Source: Smittia aterrima (Eukaryota; Arthropoda; Insecta; Diptera; Chironomidae). Taken from it: a stretch of DNA of 64,000 nt. The DNA lies in NCBI GenBank assembly GCA_033063855.1, contig CP093831.1, forward strand, positions 18,476,001 to 18,540,000. Direction: 5' to 3'. Under the pieces are notes generated by a model. That model saw only the letters and a list, made by a program, of their open reading frames with translations. It ran no database searches and was not told where the DNA came from. Made by a program: the position numbers and the translations under genes. This document shows positions 1 to 12,276 of this stretch, in pieces. Numbering within the stretch: position 1 is the first letter of the stretch; each line of letters starts with the position of its first letter.

Positions 1-552
1 CACACGAAAAGAGAGACATTTTCCCGCAACTATCCAAGCGCTTTCTTCCTCATGATAGTTTCTTACCAAAGTGAGACTGCAAGTGAAACTTTTATAATTT
101 GTACTTTAACTCTAAGAGGATATTTTGTTTAAGTGTCCTTTTATACGAAAAATAAAAAAAGTAGAAAAATAATAATTTGTTGTTTAAATATTTTGACACA
201 TTTTACATAATTTTATTCTTTCAATAGGTTTATCACAGTACAAATTATACATTCGCTTAAATTTCTAATATTTTCTTCCATACAAAAAGAAACATCTATC
301 CGACTCAAGCTGTTCATGTCTTTTCTAGCCAAATGAGACTCTGAGACTCAGCAGTTTACCCTTTGATATCGAGTGATGCAAACCAAAATATAAAGCTCAC
401 AACAATTATTCTGTTTTGATAAAAAAATATTCAGTTATGATAAAAATATTCAATTTTGATATAAAGAGCGATGAATATTTGGCCTCTTGTTGACGTTAGT
501 AAGAAGAAGTCTTATTGAATTGAACTGTTCATTTGTTTCTTTCCAAGAAAAT
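1..552. other. Non-coding, downstream of neprilysin gene
   Basis: I see no gene in this stretch. It is AT-rich and lies 3' of the neprilysin gene, whose stop codon is at 553-555 on the - strand, so it should include that gene's 3' UTR. Confidence 0.5.
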
Positions 553-3449
553 TTACCAAACTTCGCATTTGTCAACGGGATTCATCCGGGATCCAACAGG
601 ACAATTGAACTCTTTAGCGAACTCTGGAAGGTTTGAGAGTGAACCAATCACTCGAAAATTTGGTGGACTGTGCGGATCCTTTTCGATTTGTAGATTTATT
701 GTTTCTTCTGTTATCGACGAACACCACACCTTGAATTATAAAGTAGACTGAAGAGAATGCTTGAGAAATCTATAGCCGTACTTACTTGTGCAAAAGAAAC
801 GAAGAAGAGCTGACGTTGAGTCATATTCAGACCAGGCAATGGAAGAATGTCCGACGATTTCAAGTTTCCTTTCGAATTCAAATAAGCGTGATAGGCAGAT
901 TTCAATCCTCTGAAACAATAAAACGTAAATTTATTCAAGTCCATATTTAATTGAGAGCTCTTACCCATTGTCAGCAATGTTTTCGCCAAGGGTTTGTTTG
1001 CCGTTCAAGTTCTTGTCATTTATCTTGTAATTTCCATATTGTTTAACCTGCCAAAATAATTGTGACTCTCCTAAAAATACTTAAGAGAAATTTTTTATGT
1101 CAACTCACAAAGCAATCGGTAAGAGACTTGAATTTGTTAATTGTTTTGTCGTTCCACCATTGATGAAGGTTTCCAAATTTGTCGTACTCCCTCCCTTGGT
1201 CATCAAAAGCACTACAAGAAAAAAAAGTCCGATTATTCTCAATAATACTTCAAATCACTAGATTCTCTTACTGAGTAATTTCATGACCAACGACAACTCC
1301 GATGCCACCATAATTTAAGCTTTTTGGATTGCTAAAGTCAAAGAAAGGCATTTGCAATATTCCTGCTGGAAACACGACTTGATTCTTCGTTGGAGTGTAA
1401 TAGGCGTTAACTGTAGGTGGTGACATCGACCAACGTGTTTTATTCACTGGTTGATCAAGTCGCTCCAAATTCTTTTTCAAGTTGTAAGTGTTAAGCTTCA
1501 AGTTGTTTTCGAAATACTGCTTGTCATCAATCTCAAGGTCTTTGTACTTTTCATCCAACTGAGCGGGTACAAGAATATAATCAGGAAAACCAATCATGTC
1601 AGAAATCGCATCAGCTTTCTCTTCAGCTAAAGCTTTCGTCTCTCTATCCATCCAGCTAAGCTGTCTCAAGTTTTCCTTGAAAGCTGTACGTATCTCATTT
1701 ATCATTTCTTCTGCCTGTGGCTTTGAATCTCCATGAAACACTTCACGCACGAACATAGCGCCTATTGCAAATCCTAATACTGTGATTAAAAAACCTGATA
1801 TCAGGAGATGTTCTCTCGAAATGTTTATGAAGATTATCATACCATTGCTTGTGTCAGTTACGCAGTATCTCCAAGGTTCCTCTCCTCCATCGGATCCTAT
1901 TAAAGCTTTCCTTAAATTCTTGTAGGCGTCTCTGAATGATTTTGATAAACACGCAGCAAAATTGCGAACTGTCTGCCACACCAAATAATTGTGAAGGATT
2001 CTTAAACAAACATTAGGTCAAGTAAAAATCAAATTTATATTAACTACACAAACTTACATCTTTCCATCGTCTGTTCTTGTGTAATTATTAATAAGATTCG
2101 TCAAATTCTTTAAGTAAGTCGGAGCATAGACAACAACTTTCTCCTTTTCCGAAACTTTTCTATTGACTAAACGGAAAGCATCCTCAAAGTGGTCCCTCCA
2201 GTTGATGAAAGGAGCAAGATCCTGTAACTCAGTCAAAGTCATTAAGTTGTAAAGTGACTCCTCATCTCTTCGATCTTCATTGGGAATTGTTATTTGCGCC
2301 AGTCGAGTCTCGAAATCGATAACTTCTTTCATCTGTCGCCTCGTGTCATTCTCGTTCGATGCGCCAAGAAGAATTCCCACTTTAGTCATATATTCAAGAT
2401 ACGCGTTGAGAATCTTTTCATGCTGAACTGTCTTATTCAGATAATTGTCGCGAGTTGGAAGTGTCAAACCTCCCTGATCGATTTGGATGATGTGCTTAGA
2501 AGAATTTCTATCATCTTCACCCACAGCCCATCCAAACAAGCCTCCCATGTTGTACGTGTTATGAAGTTTCTGCAAAACTTTCTGAAGAGTCCACTTTGTT
2601 ATATTAAAGTTCGACGTCGTCACGTTCCATCCACCGATTTCCTTTAAAAGCGACAGCATCGGTTTGGCACCTAACTTCTCCATGATCTCATCGGTGTCCA
2701 TGCAACTCTCGTAATACATCTTGGCTTTCTTCTCAGCTGTTGACTTGAAATCTGTATAATTCCGTTCGAGTACATTTTTAACGACAAGTTGGTTCTGCTG
2801 CTCGAGCTTTCCAAAAGTTCCCCACATGGATTTTCCATCAGGAATCGGATTGTTTTTAATCCATTGATTACATGAATAGGCATAAAAGTCATCACAACTG
2901 AAAGGAAAATTGATCAATTTAGTTGAACACGTCTTATTAATTTGCAGGAAACTCACGGATCAACTTTGTCGTCAATTGACTTCAATATTTCACTAGCAGC
3001 AAAGACGCAGTGTTTTTCTAAGCACGGCATTTCTGCGAAAGGAAAGTTTCATTATTTTCAGCTAAGCTTTTGCAACGCACTTTGTCTTCTTACCCATATT
3101 AGGATGTTGCTTGACATGTAATATTCTAGTTTCCTTCTCAACTTCCCTTAGCGATACGATAGCAAGCAACGTACACATTAGGAACAAAGCTAAAACTGTT
3201 ATCAAAAGATATTTCTCTAATTTGGTTCGATGGTGCCACAACCGGGGAAGTATCGTCTAAAAGTTTAACGAAGCAGAAATAAATACAATGCACCATTGCT
3301 CGATGACGAGTAAATGCAACTGTTAAACTCACCCGGTTTGCGAACCTAATATGCATGTTGGGACTAGTACGAGTCTCATTTAAATGAATTGAGCCGATGC
3401 TGCTTGTTTCCTCGTCGGCAAAGTCTGTCTGTTGTTTGTAGCGAGTCAT
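553..3449 (-). CDS. Neprilysin-like M13 zinc metallopeptidase, type II membrane protein
   Basis: Ten exons (- strand): 3333-3449, 3094-3256, 2957-3032, 2058-2897, 1843-2000, 1272-1773, 1109-1211, 965-1047, 786-909, 553-729; they sum to 780 codons plus stop, the usual length of the family. A short basic cytoplasmic tail is followed by one membrane segment at about residues 55-76, then a large ectodomain rich in Cys and N-glycosylation sites. The zinc site HEITH (about 615-619) is built across an exon junction: the last His codon is CA at the end of one exon and T at the start of the next. GENIAD (E675, D679) gives the third zinc ligand. The C-terminus carries the family's VWC motif, a DPHSPPNFRVIG block and the terminal CEVW. 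The family cleaves small regulatory peptides outside the cell. Which insect Nep paralogue this is cannot be decided here. The start is the first ATG ahead of a good donor site. Confidence 0.95.
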
Positions 3450-5925
3450 CTACGGAAATCAAAACACGAAAAATTTCAGACTTTGTTTAACTTTTCCGGT
3501 GATTTCAATGTGAATGCTATTTGCATAATTGACCTACGTTCGTTTGCAAACTCAAATACTAAAGTAATTAGAGCGACGTTGTGTCTGTTTAAACGTGACT
3601 GTAATCTAAGACGCTTCTGTTTATTCTCCGAGCAAGTAAGGGAAATCGCGGAGATACACTTGAGAGTTTATTTACGCTGATAAGAGAGCGCGATCTCAAG
3701 CAGCTTAACAGGCAATTCCAAAGATAATTTAATTCACTTAAATGCGTCGCAATCTTTCAATGGCGCCGACTTTAGACCTTTCGTGTGGCGATTTGTATTG
3801 AAATAAATTGGGAATCCCTGCGAAATTTAATGATCTCTCCACTTTATCGCTACTCGGATATTGACAATAATCAGTCTCAATTTACACTTTTGTTTATCTC
3901 TGAGGCGGCGACTCCAACAACATACAATCGTCTAATTGTGACCCAGCTCTGACGCATTTCGATCAACCACATGTACAAAAAACTGAATTGAACACTTTAA
4001 TGAGAATTTGAATTGAGAGTGCATTTAACTGGTTAAGCGAATGAACGATAGTCGTCGTTGCACGTTGTTGATAAGCAACTTAAACAGAGAATACTCAATT
4101 GCCTGCGTTTCGTTTGTCTCATAAATTCAAATGCTATAAAAATATTAAACAGCGGTCAGGAATTCTCGAATATCTCATTAAACATTCAATCCGCTTTAAA
4201 TTGGCCCAAACAATTCCCACTCTCTCGCTTCAAGATTTTATTGTTCGCAGAAAGTTATTCACAGTAGGAGCGATAAAAAATCGATATCTTGACAGAGAAT
4301 TTTCCGCGACTTCCCTATTTGAACGATTTTAGCGACAGAAGCGGCAGATGTTTACTAAAATTTGCTGGAAAATCACCTCGAAAGTCTGCATCGCCTCGAA
4401 AGACTGTTTGTCGATGCAAATTACACAAATCCGAGTTTTCAATTTCTAGTTAACAATTTTCTTTGCCATTTTTCACAACACTTCTCACTCGTTTACAAAC
4501 TCATTTTACATTTCTGACTCTTCCCTTCTCAAAGCCCTGGGAATTTCAATCTAACTAGTAAAATTAAATTTGCATTTTCGATATTAAAAACGAAAATGTC
4601 TCCCCGGCCGAAGCAGAACGTCTGCAATCGAATTAATGTTGCAAACTGAAATGAAAACTGAGAGGATACTCTCTGAAAAGTTTTATGATTTTTTTTTTTC
4701 GAATTCGAGAAAACAGCAACAGCCGACAGATGGATCGTATTACGCAAGATTCAGATTCTGCTCTTGTTGTTATGGACCAAATTCATGGCAAGAGAGATGT
4801 GAATTTACTTTTGTTTCTCAAATATTTACATGGAAATCAATGATCTCAAAGCCCTGATATGAGAGGAAACTCTCTAGAAGTGAGAATATCGAAAGGAAAA
4901 ACTTTTGGAATTTCACTTCATTTATCAAATCTCGAGAGTTTTCCAGTAAGTTTTGTCATTGTTGTCACGTCTCGTTAAATAGGGCCTTGAAAAATATCAG
5001 TTTATAAACTTTGTTGCTTAGATGCTTTCCATATGGCAGAGACGGATTATTAGTAACCGCTTGAACTTTAAGTGGCGATAAATCATTTTCAATAGAGATA
5101 TTTACAATTTCTTTTGTGGTCGCTTACTGTCACTTAATTTTTTACCGATTAACAAGATAACTTTAACAAAGCATGATAGCTGCGGTCACGCAAAAGAAAG
5201 GAAAACCGCACAACAACTTAACTGGATAAAATATTTTTACGACCCGAACTCGTGTGAAGGAATTTTTTTTTATCGTTTTCGGCAAAAAAAATGATTTGAT
5301 GCACGCAATTGACTAAATATTTGAATAAATGAAAAATCTTTAATGCGTCATTCTCGTTATGGATAAGTTGTTTGCAAAAACTTCACGATGCTCGTTTTTC
5401 GTTCTTTCAAAAATGTTTTTAATTTCCCACCAACACCATCATAATAACATGAAAAAATATTCGGTCATTATGTGGAAAAACGAAGAAAATCGATAGAAAG
5501 CTATATCATTTGATGATTGAATGCCAACAGATGTGAATACATTGCTCTTACATTTGCCAAAATCGACGAAAGAACACTTTACAAAGCACTATGACGAATG
5601 AAGAAAGTTTTCTTGCGACTAATTTGAAAAACCGACTTAAAGGACTGAAGTCAAACTGATGAGTGGTGAGACTAAAGTCTTTATATTGTTTTGAATAGAA
5701 CGAAATTCTCTTGATTATATAGCAGGAGCTGCTCGTGCGCACAGAGAGCTCGATCAGAAGAAAATCTTCTCGACATACTCCGATTCATGATTAGGAAGAC
5801 TAAACGTTTCTTGATGGTTCCAAATGAATTTATTATACGCTTGCACTTGTGTCAAATAGAAGTTTTCTTTTAGTTATTGTCTTTTAATGTTCGCCAGGTA
5901 AAACTTCTTTTAAGCAAAAGAATAA
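3450..5925. other. Intergenic, upstream of neprilysin
   Basis: About 2.5 kb between the neprilysin start and the 3' end of the first cystathionine beta-synthase gene. I find only short, codon-poor open frames with no family resemblance. TGATAAG-type GATA motifs occur at 3678-3684 and 4069-4075. No repeat or RNA gene was recognised. Confidence 0.4.
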
Positions 5926-7781
5926 TTAAGAAGATCCTGGAATGAATTTCAAGAATTTCTTTTGAGTGATGACAGCAACGACTCGTTCAAAACTATCTTC
6001 CTTGTTTTCATCTGCGAAATATAATTCAACTGTTACTTCTATTCAGAAAATGTTATGAAATCCTAACCATTTGCTCGACGATCTTCAACAACAACAGCAT
6101 AAGGTTCCTTTTCTAGAATCCTGGACAATTTTCCAATCGAATCTTCAGAGCCAATTTTAACAAATTTCTTGAACAAAGATTTTTCAATTTTGTCTGTGTA
6201 ATTCAAAGTCTTGTCAAGAATCTTGTTCATCAAATAACTTATCGTTGCCATTCCTTGAAGTTTTCCATTTTGATCGACAATAGGAATCTGATCAACATTT
6301 TCCCTTTTAAGTTTTTCAATGACTTCCTGGGTTGTGTTAGCGGTTGTCATCGTAAGAACATTTGTTTCGTCCATTATTTCATGAACTTTCCTATTCCACC
6401 ATGAATGGCAATGAACATTCTCGGATTCTTTGAAATTTCGAGCTTCCATCCAGTTATCAACCACAAACTTTGTCATGTAATTTCTCACGTTGTCAGGGCA
6501 CAAAACCACACATGTCTGGTCTTCGCAAAGATCTTTAGCCGCAATTAAAGCCGCAGCCATTGCGGCACCGCTAGAGCCGCCACATAAAAAACCTTCTTCA
6601 CGAATCAAGCGACGAGCTGTTGGAAGAGCCATTGAATCATTCGATTTGACCCATTTGTCAACAACTGAATGATCAAGCACAGTTGGAATGAAATCGTAGC
6701 CAATTCCTTCAACTTCATATACAACAGCATCAGAATGATTCATTTCAACCGGTCGAGCCAAAATTGAACCTTCGGGATCCACAGCAACGACCAAACATTC
6801 AGGACATTCTTCTTTAATCTTTCTGCCTACACCACAAACAGTTCCGCCCGTGCCAGCACCCATAACAACCATGTCAATTTTGTTATCGAGCTGATACAGA
6901 ATTTCACTTCCAGTTCCGTCGTAGTGTGCAAGAGGATTTCCGCAGTTAGTGTACTGATTCAAAATAATCGAGTTCGGAATTTCTTTTTGAAGACGTTGCG
7001 CAATAGCAACCAAAGAATCTGGTTCGTCAAATCTAGCTTCCGTTCTTGTTCGAATGATTTCAGCTCCCAGAGCTTTCAGTGTGTTCACTTTCTCGTCAGA
7101 GTTCTTTTCTGGTAGAACGATAATGCATCGATAGCCACGAACGGCACTGGCCATTGCCAGTCCAATGCCAGTATTTCCAGACGTCGGTTCAATAATTGTT
7201 GACACTCCAGGAATCAGCAATCCTTTGTCTTCAGCATCTTGTACCATTCGATAGCCAATTCGATCCTTGACAGAACCACCAGGATTCATGAACTCGCACT
7301 TCGCGTCTGTTGTGAAATTTAAATTAATACAATTGTAAAAGAGACTTGAAACTTTGCTCTTACACATTTGACACTTGATGCCCAAAGACTGTGGAATTCG
7401 GTTCAGTTTGACCATCGGAGTCATTCCAATTGCTTGTAAAATGTTGTCAAACACTTTCGGACGCTGATTACTAAAAAAAAATATTATGCGATCGTAATTT
7501 TCTTTTTCTTATCAATTGATTAAGAAGATTGCGATTTTGTTATCTTCTTAATCAATATTTGCTAGTGGATAAACTTACAAAGGTCGCACAGAATGAGGAG
7601 TATTCTCGTTTTTCTTGCTTTGATCCCAAGTGCATTTCGATAGCTCGTTTGGAAACACGAAATCTTTTTCCAGCGTTTCAGGGATGTTTTCAACAGCCTT
7701 GTATTGAACGTGCGTAGGACATTTTGATGCTCTTACGTTATTCGACATTTCTTTCTCTTCACTTGATTTACGTTTTATCAC
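5926..7781 (-). CDS. Cbs: Cystathionine beta-synthase, copy A
   Basis: Four exons (- strand): 7579-7781, 7364-7470, 6068-7306, 5926-6011; 544 codons, close to other animal CBS. The enzyme condenses serine and homocysteine to cystathionine with PLP, the first step of transsulfuration, in the cytosol. The N-terminal SKCTW...PH segment keeps a Cys-His pair 13 residues apart, matching human haem ligands Cys52 and His65. The PLP lysine is in NPGGSVKDR (about K117), the phosphate loop is GAGTGGT, and GGSSGAAM follows. After about residue 385 comes a pair of C-terminal CBS (Bateman) domains, split by the last intron. The Met at 7781 is the most upstream; a second in-frame Met at about codon 12 (MSNN) is a reasonable alternative. 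It lies head to tail with copy B, 405 bp away, so this is a tandem duplication. Confidence 0.95.
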
Positions 7782-8186
7782 TTCGATAGCAAACGGTTGA
7801 CTGAACTTTTGCTAGAAACATTTATCGAATTTATTTTTGGGCATCCTACAATGTATGCTGGAGTTTTCTCATCGGGATCAATTCATTAATTACGTTGGGC
7901 AAAATTTTCAACTTAACTGAACACGATCAGATGTTCATAGACGTGCAAGGCGAGCCAAAATGCAATCAAAATTCAACTGAAACCGCAGACGAGATTAAGC
8001 TTCCACAACTGAAATCCGTCACTCAAGATAAATGACCTCAAAAAATTTGAAATTGATTTACTATTATAAAAACAAAACAATTTTTTATTGTCAAACTTTT
8101 CAATTTATAAAGAATGAAGTAAAAATTTTTTGTGGAAATATTACACGAAGATTGCTAAGCTGCATTTTAAAAATCTCTTTGATAGT
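7782..8186. other. Spacer between the two CBS genes
   Basis: This 405 bp stretch must hold the 3' UTR of copy B and the promoter of copy A. Apart from the candidate poly(A) signal noted separately I see nothing further in it. Confidence 0.5.
8084..8089 (-). terminator. Candidate poly(A) signal of CBS copy B
   Basis: AATAAA on the - strand, about 100 nt after the stop codon of CBS copy B. The spacing is typical, but AATAAA is frequent in AT-rich DNA. Confidence 0.45.
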
Positions 8187-10233
8187 TTACTCATTTTCGT
8201 TAGCATTGCCGTTCTTACCTTGAGTGTGAGACATAATGTAGTTAAGGAGATCACGTTGAGTTACGATTCCGATGATGATCTCGCGATTAACTGTCTCTCC
8301 ATTCGCATCTAAAAGGAGATAAAATATTAAGCACAAATTGAGATATGAAAATCTTGTCACTCTTACATTCTTTCTGAGCTTGAGTGACCAACACGTAAGG
8401 ATCCTTCTCAAGAATTCGTGACAAGCGACCAATTGAAGTATTCAAATTGACCTTTGTAAACTTCTTGAAAACAGCCTTGTCGATGGTGTCAGTCGATTTT
8501 AGACTTGCATTGAGCATCTTGTTTACGAGGAAGTTAATCGTTGCCATTCCTTTGGCGTCTCCGTTGGCATCGATAACTGGAATCTGATCGATATCTTCAT
8601 TATGCATAATGTCGATGACTTCTTGGCATGTGACAGTCTCAGTGACTGTGAGTGGCGGACGCAAGTGTAAGTTAGATACTTTGTTGTTCCACCATGGATG
8701 ATCCTCAGTGTTGATTGACTCCTTTAAGTCACGAGCTTCCATCCAGTTGTCAACAACAAACTTTGTCATGTAATTACGAATATTGTCAGGCAAAATTACA
8801 ACACAGTTTTGATCAGCACGAAGCTCGCGAGCAGCCTCGACAGCAGCGGCCATTGCCGATCCACTTGATCCACCGCAAAGGAAGCCTTCCTCTTTGATAA
8901 GACGACGAGCCATTGGGAGAGCTAGTCTATCGTTAGTCTTCATCCATTTGTCAACGACTTGATGATCCAAAACAGTTGGAATAAAGTCGTATCCGATTCC
9001 CTCAACTTCATAAGTAGAGACATTCGATTCATTCAAAGACTCTGGGCGAGCAAGAATTGAACCTTCTGGATCGACTCCAACGACCACGCAGCTGGGGCAA
9101 TCTTCCTTAATTTTCCTTCCGATGCCAGCAGCAGTTCCGCCCGTGCCAGATCCTAGCACAACCATATCAACCTTTCCATCAAGTTGATAGATTATTTCGC
9201 TTCCAGTTCCGTCATAGTGAGCAAGAGGATTTCCGCAGTTTCTGTACTGATCCGGAATCCATGCGTCAGGAATTTCCTTTTGAAGACGTTGAGCAACAGC
9301 AATCAACGAGTCAGGGTTATCAAAAGCTGCCTCAGTTGGAGTTCTAATAATTTCAGCTCCGAGAGCTTTCAGTGTATTTACTTTCTCATCTGACATCTTT
9401 TCCGGCATAATAATGATGCAGCGATAGCCACGAACCGCGCTAGCCATAGCCAAACCAACTCCAGTGTTTCCTGATGTCGGTTCAATAATTGTGGAGATGC
9501 CTGGTTTAAGAATTCCTTTCTCCTCAGCATCCAAAACCATTCGATAGCCAATTCGATCTTTGACAGATCCACCAGGATTCATAAACTCGCACTTTGCATC
9601 TAAAGCGAGAAAAGATTATAGTAGCTCAAGAATTAAATTCAAGTTTACTTACACATTGAACATTTGATTCCCAAGGATTGAGGAATGTGATTCAATTTGA
9701 CCAGTGGTGTCATCCCGATAGCTTGCAAAATTGTGTCGCACACTTTGGGTCGCTGATCTTGGCTGAAAGATTAAAGATGGGCGTGAATTATAAATCACAT
9801 CGTCGTCGTGAATGATAAGCAATCTAACTGTTGATATTATTGTTTGAGCTCTTCATTATCAGTATTATTATGATTATTTCGAAAATAAATGCCCCCATGC
9901 TCGAAGAACTTCCTAGCTTATACGTACTGATAAGCGAGTGATTCCAAATAATTTATAAAAATTGGTCCACTTGATTACGCACACTCAACGTTATCGCTCT
10001 CAGAACTACGCTTAATGTTGAACATTCGCTGTCTCAAGGTCAGCAATTAAAAATACTCACAATGTTCGTTTTGTATGCGGCGTGGCTGGTTGTTCACCTT
10101 TTATTTTAGTCCATGTGCATTTCGAAGGCAAATCCGGTCGAACAAAATCCGTCGGCATCACTCTCGGCAAGCTCTTTAAGATCTTAGCGGGACACACAGG
10201 AGCATTTCCATTTGAGATTGGTTTGCTTGACAT
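8187..10233 (-). CDS. Cbs: Cystathionine beta-synthase, copy B
   Basis: Four exons (- strand): 10061-10233, 9653-9762, 8367-9599, 8187-8308; 545 codons. The intron positions match copy A, including the one that splits the Tyr of the YAKCEF motif, so the pair arose by tandem duplication of an intron-containing gene. It keeps the haem-ligand type Cys-His pair (SKCTW...TPH, spacing 14), the PLP lysine in GGSVKDR (about K108), GSGTGGT, GGSSGSAM, and two C-terminal CBS domains ending in GIVTQRDLLNYI. The last exon is read to its own stop. A GTAAGA donor-like site sits just before the final nine codons, so a longer splice form is possible but not needed. The two proteins are alignable throughout, with the N-terminal 70 residues most divergent. 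Confidence 0.95.
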
Positions 10234-11039
10234 TTCGGGGAATTTCCTGTGATTAAAAAACAGATGAAGAAAAGTTAGAAAATATTTTCAACGGAGCACG
10301 TGGTGCTGCGAATTCTCTTCGTTGTGATTTCATTAAATCACAAAATGCTTTTCAAGAAATATTTGATTCGTTCAAGGGCTTCTCCTATCTGAACAAAACT
10401 TACTATGAACCAACAACAAAATTTATTCTGGACAATAAATATTTCCACAATGAACTGAATACTTCAACAGCTTTTGATTAACTGAGAATGCCGGTCGAAC
10501 TCTCTTTCACTTCACACTCGACTTCGAATCAAACTATGATGATGTTGGAACGTTTTGTTTTCTTTGTAGACTCGAGTGAGAACAACGTTCACTAAAGTGT
10601 TTTAATGCCGATCTCGAGAAGTCATACGTAGTTGAATGTTCAACGATTGGTTGTTTGCGATAAGAGCAACATGCGCGACGGAGCGCTTTCGGAATCATTC
10701 GATATGCATCGCGAGCCACGAAAAAATATCTTTCTAAGCTAAAAGCAAATCAACAAGTGCATCGAACGAAAATCCGAAACAAAACAAAGATGAACAAAAG
10801 AATGTTTAACCAGTTATTTCGTCGCTGACACGAAATCGAATAAAAACTAAAAATTCTGCGTCATTTCCCGAAACGGGAATGGAGAACGTGATAGCTTTCT
10901 CAATTGTGTAAATTCGTTCTCAATCAAAATTAAAGAATCGAATTAAAAAAATGTTTATAAACGTTTATTTCATTCGTTTTAATTTTAAGAAGTTAAGCGG
11001 CTTCATGCTAAAAGAATTCACAAAAAATATTTACGTATC
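10234..11039. other. Intergenic between CBS copy B and MGST-A
   Basis: About 800 bp holding the CBS-B 5' flank and the MGST-A 3' flank. A 61-codon frame at 10534-10719 (-) has no family resemblance and is not called. A TTTATT (AATAAA on the - strand) at 10964-10969 lies about 70 nt after the MGST-A stop and could be its poly(A) signal. Confidence 0.4.
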
Positions 11040-11559
11040 TCAAAGTCTAAAGAAGTAAACAACAAACGAAAGTGTCATGTAAAGTGAAATTATGTAACCA
11101 ATGTAAAAAACAATTGCTCGAACTGGTTGACGGATGGGGTAAACTGCATAACAGGCAGAATGCATAATCCTCACGATTCCAACGATCCGTATCAGCCACA
11201 CTCCAACTACCACGTTGGGCTCAGTAAAAATAAAAAGCAATCCAATGATCAGAAAGGGAATAACGTTCTCAAGATCGTTTAAGTGTGCTCTCCGACAGCG
11301 TTCAATGTCTTCATGTGTTTTCACTTCAAAATCTTTTCCAAGACAACAATCTTCAGGGCTGCACATCGCCTAGTGATGAAAGAACAATTTAAATTCAACG
11401 GTGATTAACTTTGCACAACTAATTACTAACTTTATTTTTGCGACGGTGATAAACAGTCAGAATCGACATGAGCAAAGTTTTAATTAACAGTATTCCGCTC
11501 CAGGTGACATAAACTTCAAACAACTCGTTATTTGCATTCAGAACGTCAAAGGCTGCCAT
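11040..11559 (-). CDS. Microsomal glutathione S-transferase 1-like (MGST-A)
   Basis: Two exons (- strand): 11431-11559 and 11040-11369; 152 codons, against about 155 in vertebrate MGST1. The MAPEG family are trimeric four-helix membrane enzymes of ER and mitochondria that conjugate glutathione to electrophiles or reduce lipid hydroperoxides. Seen here: a first hydrophobic helix (about 15-38), the family signature RRAHLNDLENVIPF in the loop before helix 2, and YAVYPIRQPVR between helices 3 and 4. The intron follows codon 43 in phase 0, the position used by all six copies. The donor is GTTAGT. This is the copy next to the CBS pair. Confidence 0.93.
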
Positions 11560-12276
11560 TGTGAATTGGTAGCTTCCGGAATTCTTTAACAACACCCAAA
11601 AAAAAATTAAGAAATTTCTCCTCTGGCTAATAAGAAACGATCCGCACGAGTAGAAGGAAAAAACGACTCTGAGAGTGAAGGTAAAATGCTGTTACTTCAG
11701 TGGAAGAAGTTTCTGCTGCTCCGTCAATCAAGTTTTGTTCAGCTACTACTTGGCTTGTGTTTCTTGAATCCGAGAATGGAGAGAAATACTATGAGCGGGA
11801 AAAAAAATACTTCGCTAAAACTTGTTCTTCAAGTTTGAAAAACTCATAAAAATTCTGTTTTTAAAATTTTCTGGTTTCTTAAAACATTTTTTTTGGAAAA
11901 AAAACAAAAGACATTTCTACGTTCAAGCGAATTAAAAGTTGAACTAAAGAAATGAAATTACACGAAGTGAAAGTAAGAACAAGATGAAGATTTAGTATTT
12001 CGTGAATTGCTGCCAAGTGCGTGGCAAAGATAAGTTTTCTGAAATGCGCAATCAAATTATAACTTCAAACAATTTTCGTGGATTTAACTTAAAAACAGTT
12101 TATTGAAGCTGATTTTTTGTTTAAATTCCTAATGAAGATTTAGTAAGGCAATTTTTCTAATGAGATGAACTGTTGGGCCGTGGGAAATGTTACAAACCAA
12201 TAAATAGCTAAATCGAAGATATGCGTTAGATTCTAATGACGGTAAAGTGCAATTAAAGCCTCATAGCTTAAGAGAA
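11560..12276. other. Spacer between MGST-A and MGST-B
   Basis: About 700 bp, AT-rich. I see no open frame with family resemblance and no repeat. It should contain the MGST-A promoter and the MGST-B 3' flank. Confidence 0.4.

Noticed and set aside
2294..2647. A 117-codon + strand frame inside the neprilysin gene
   Set aside because: It is a shadow of the largest neprilysin exon on the opposite strand.
10534..10719. A 61-codon - strand frame upstream of CBS copy B
   Set aside because: No motif, no homology I recognise, no splice partner; the CBS-B start is well defined downstream.
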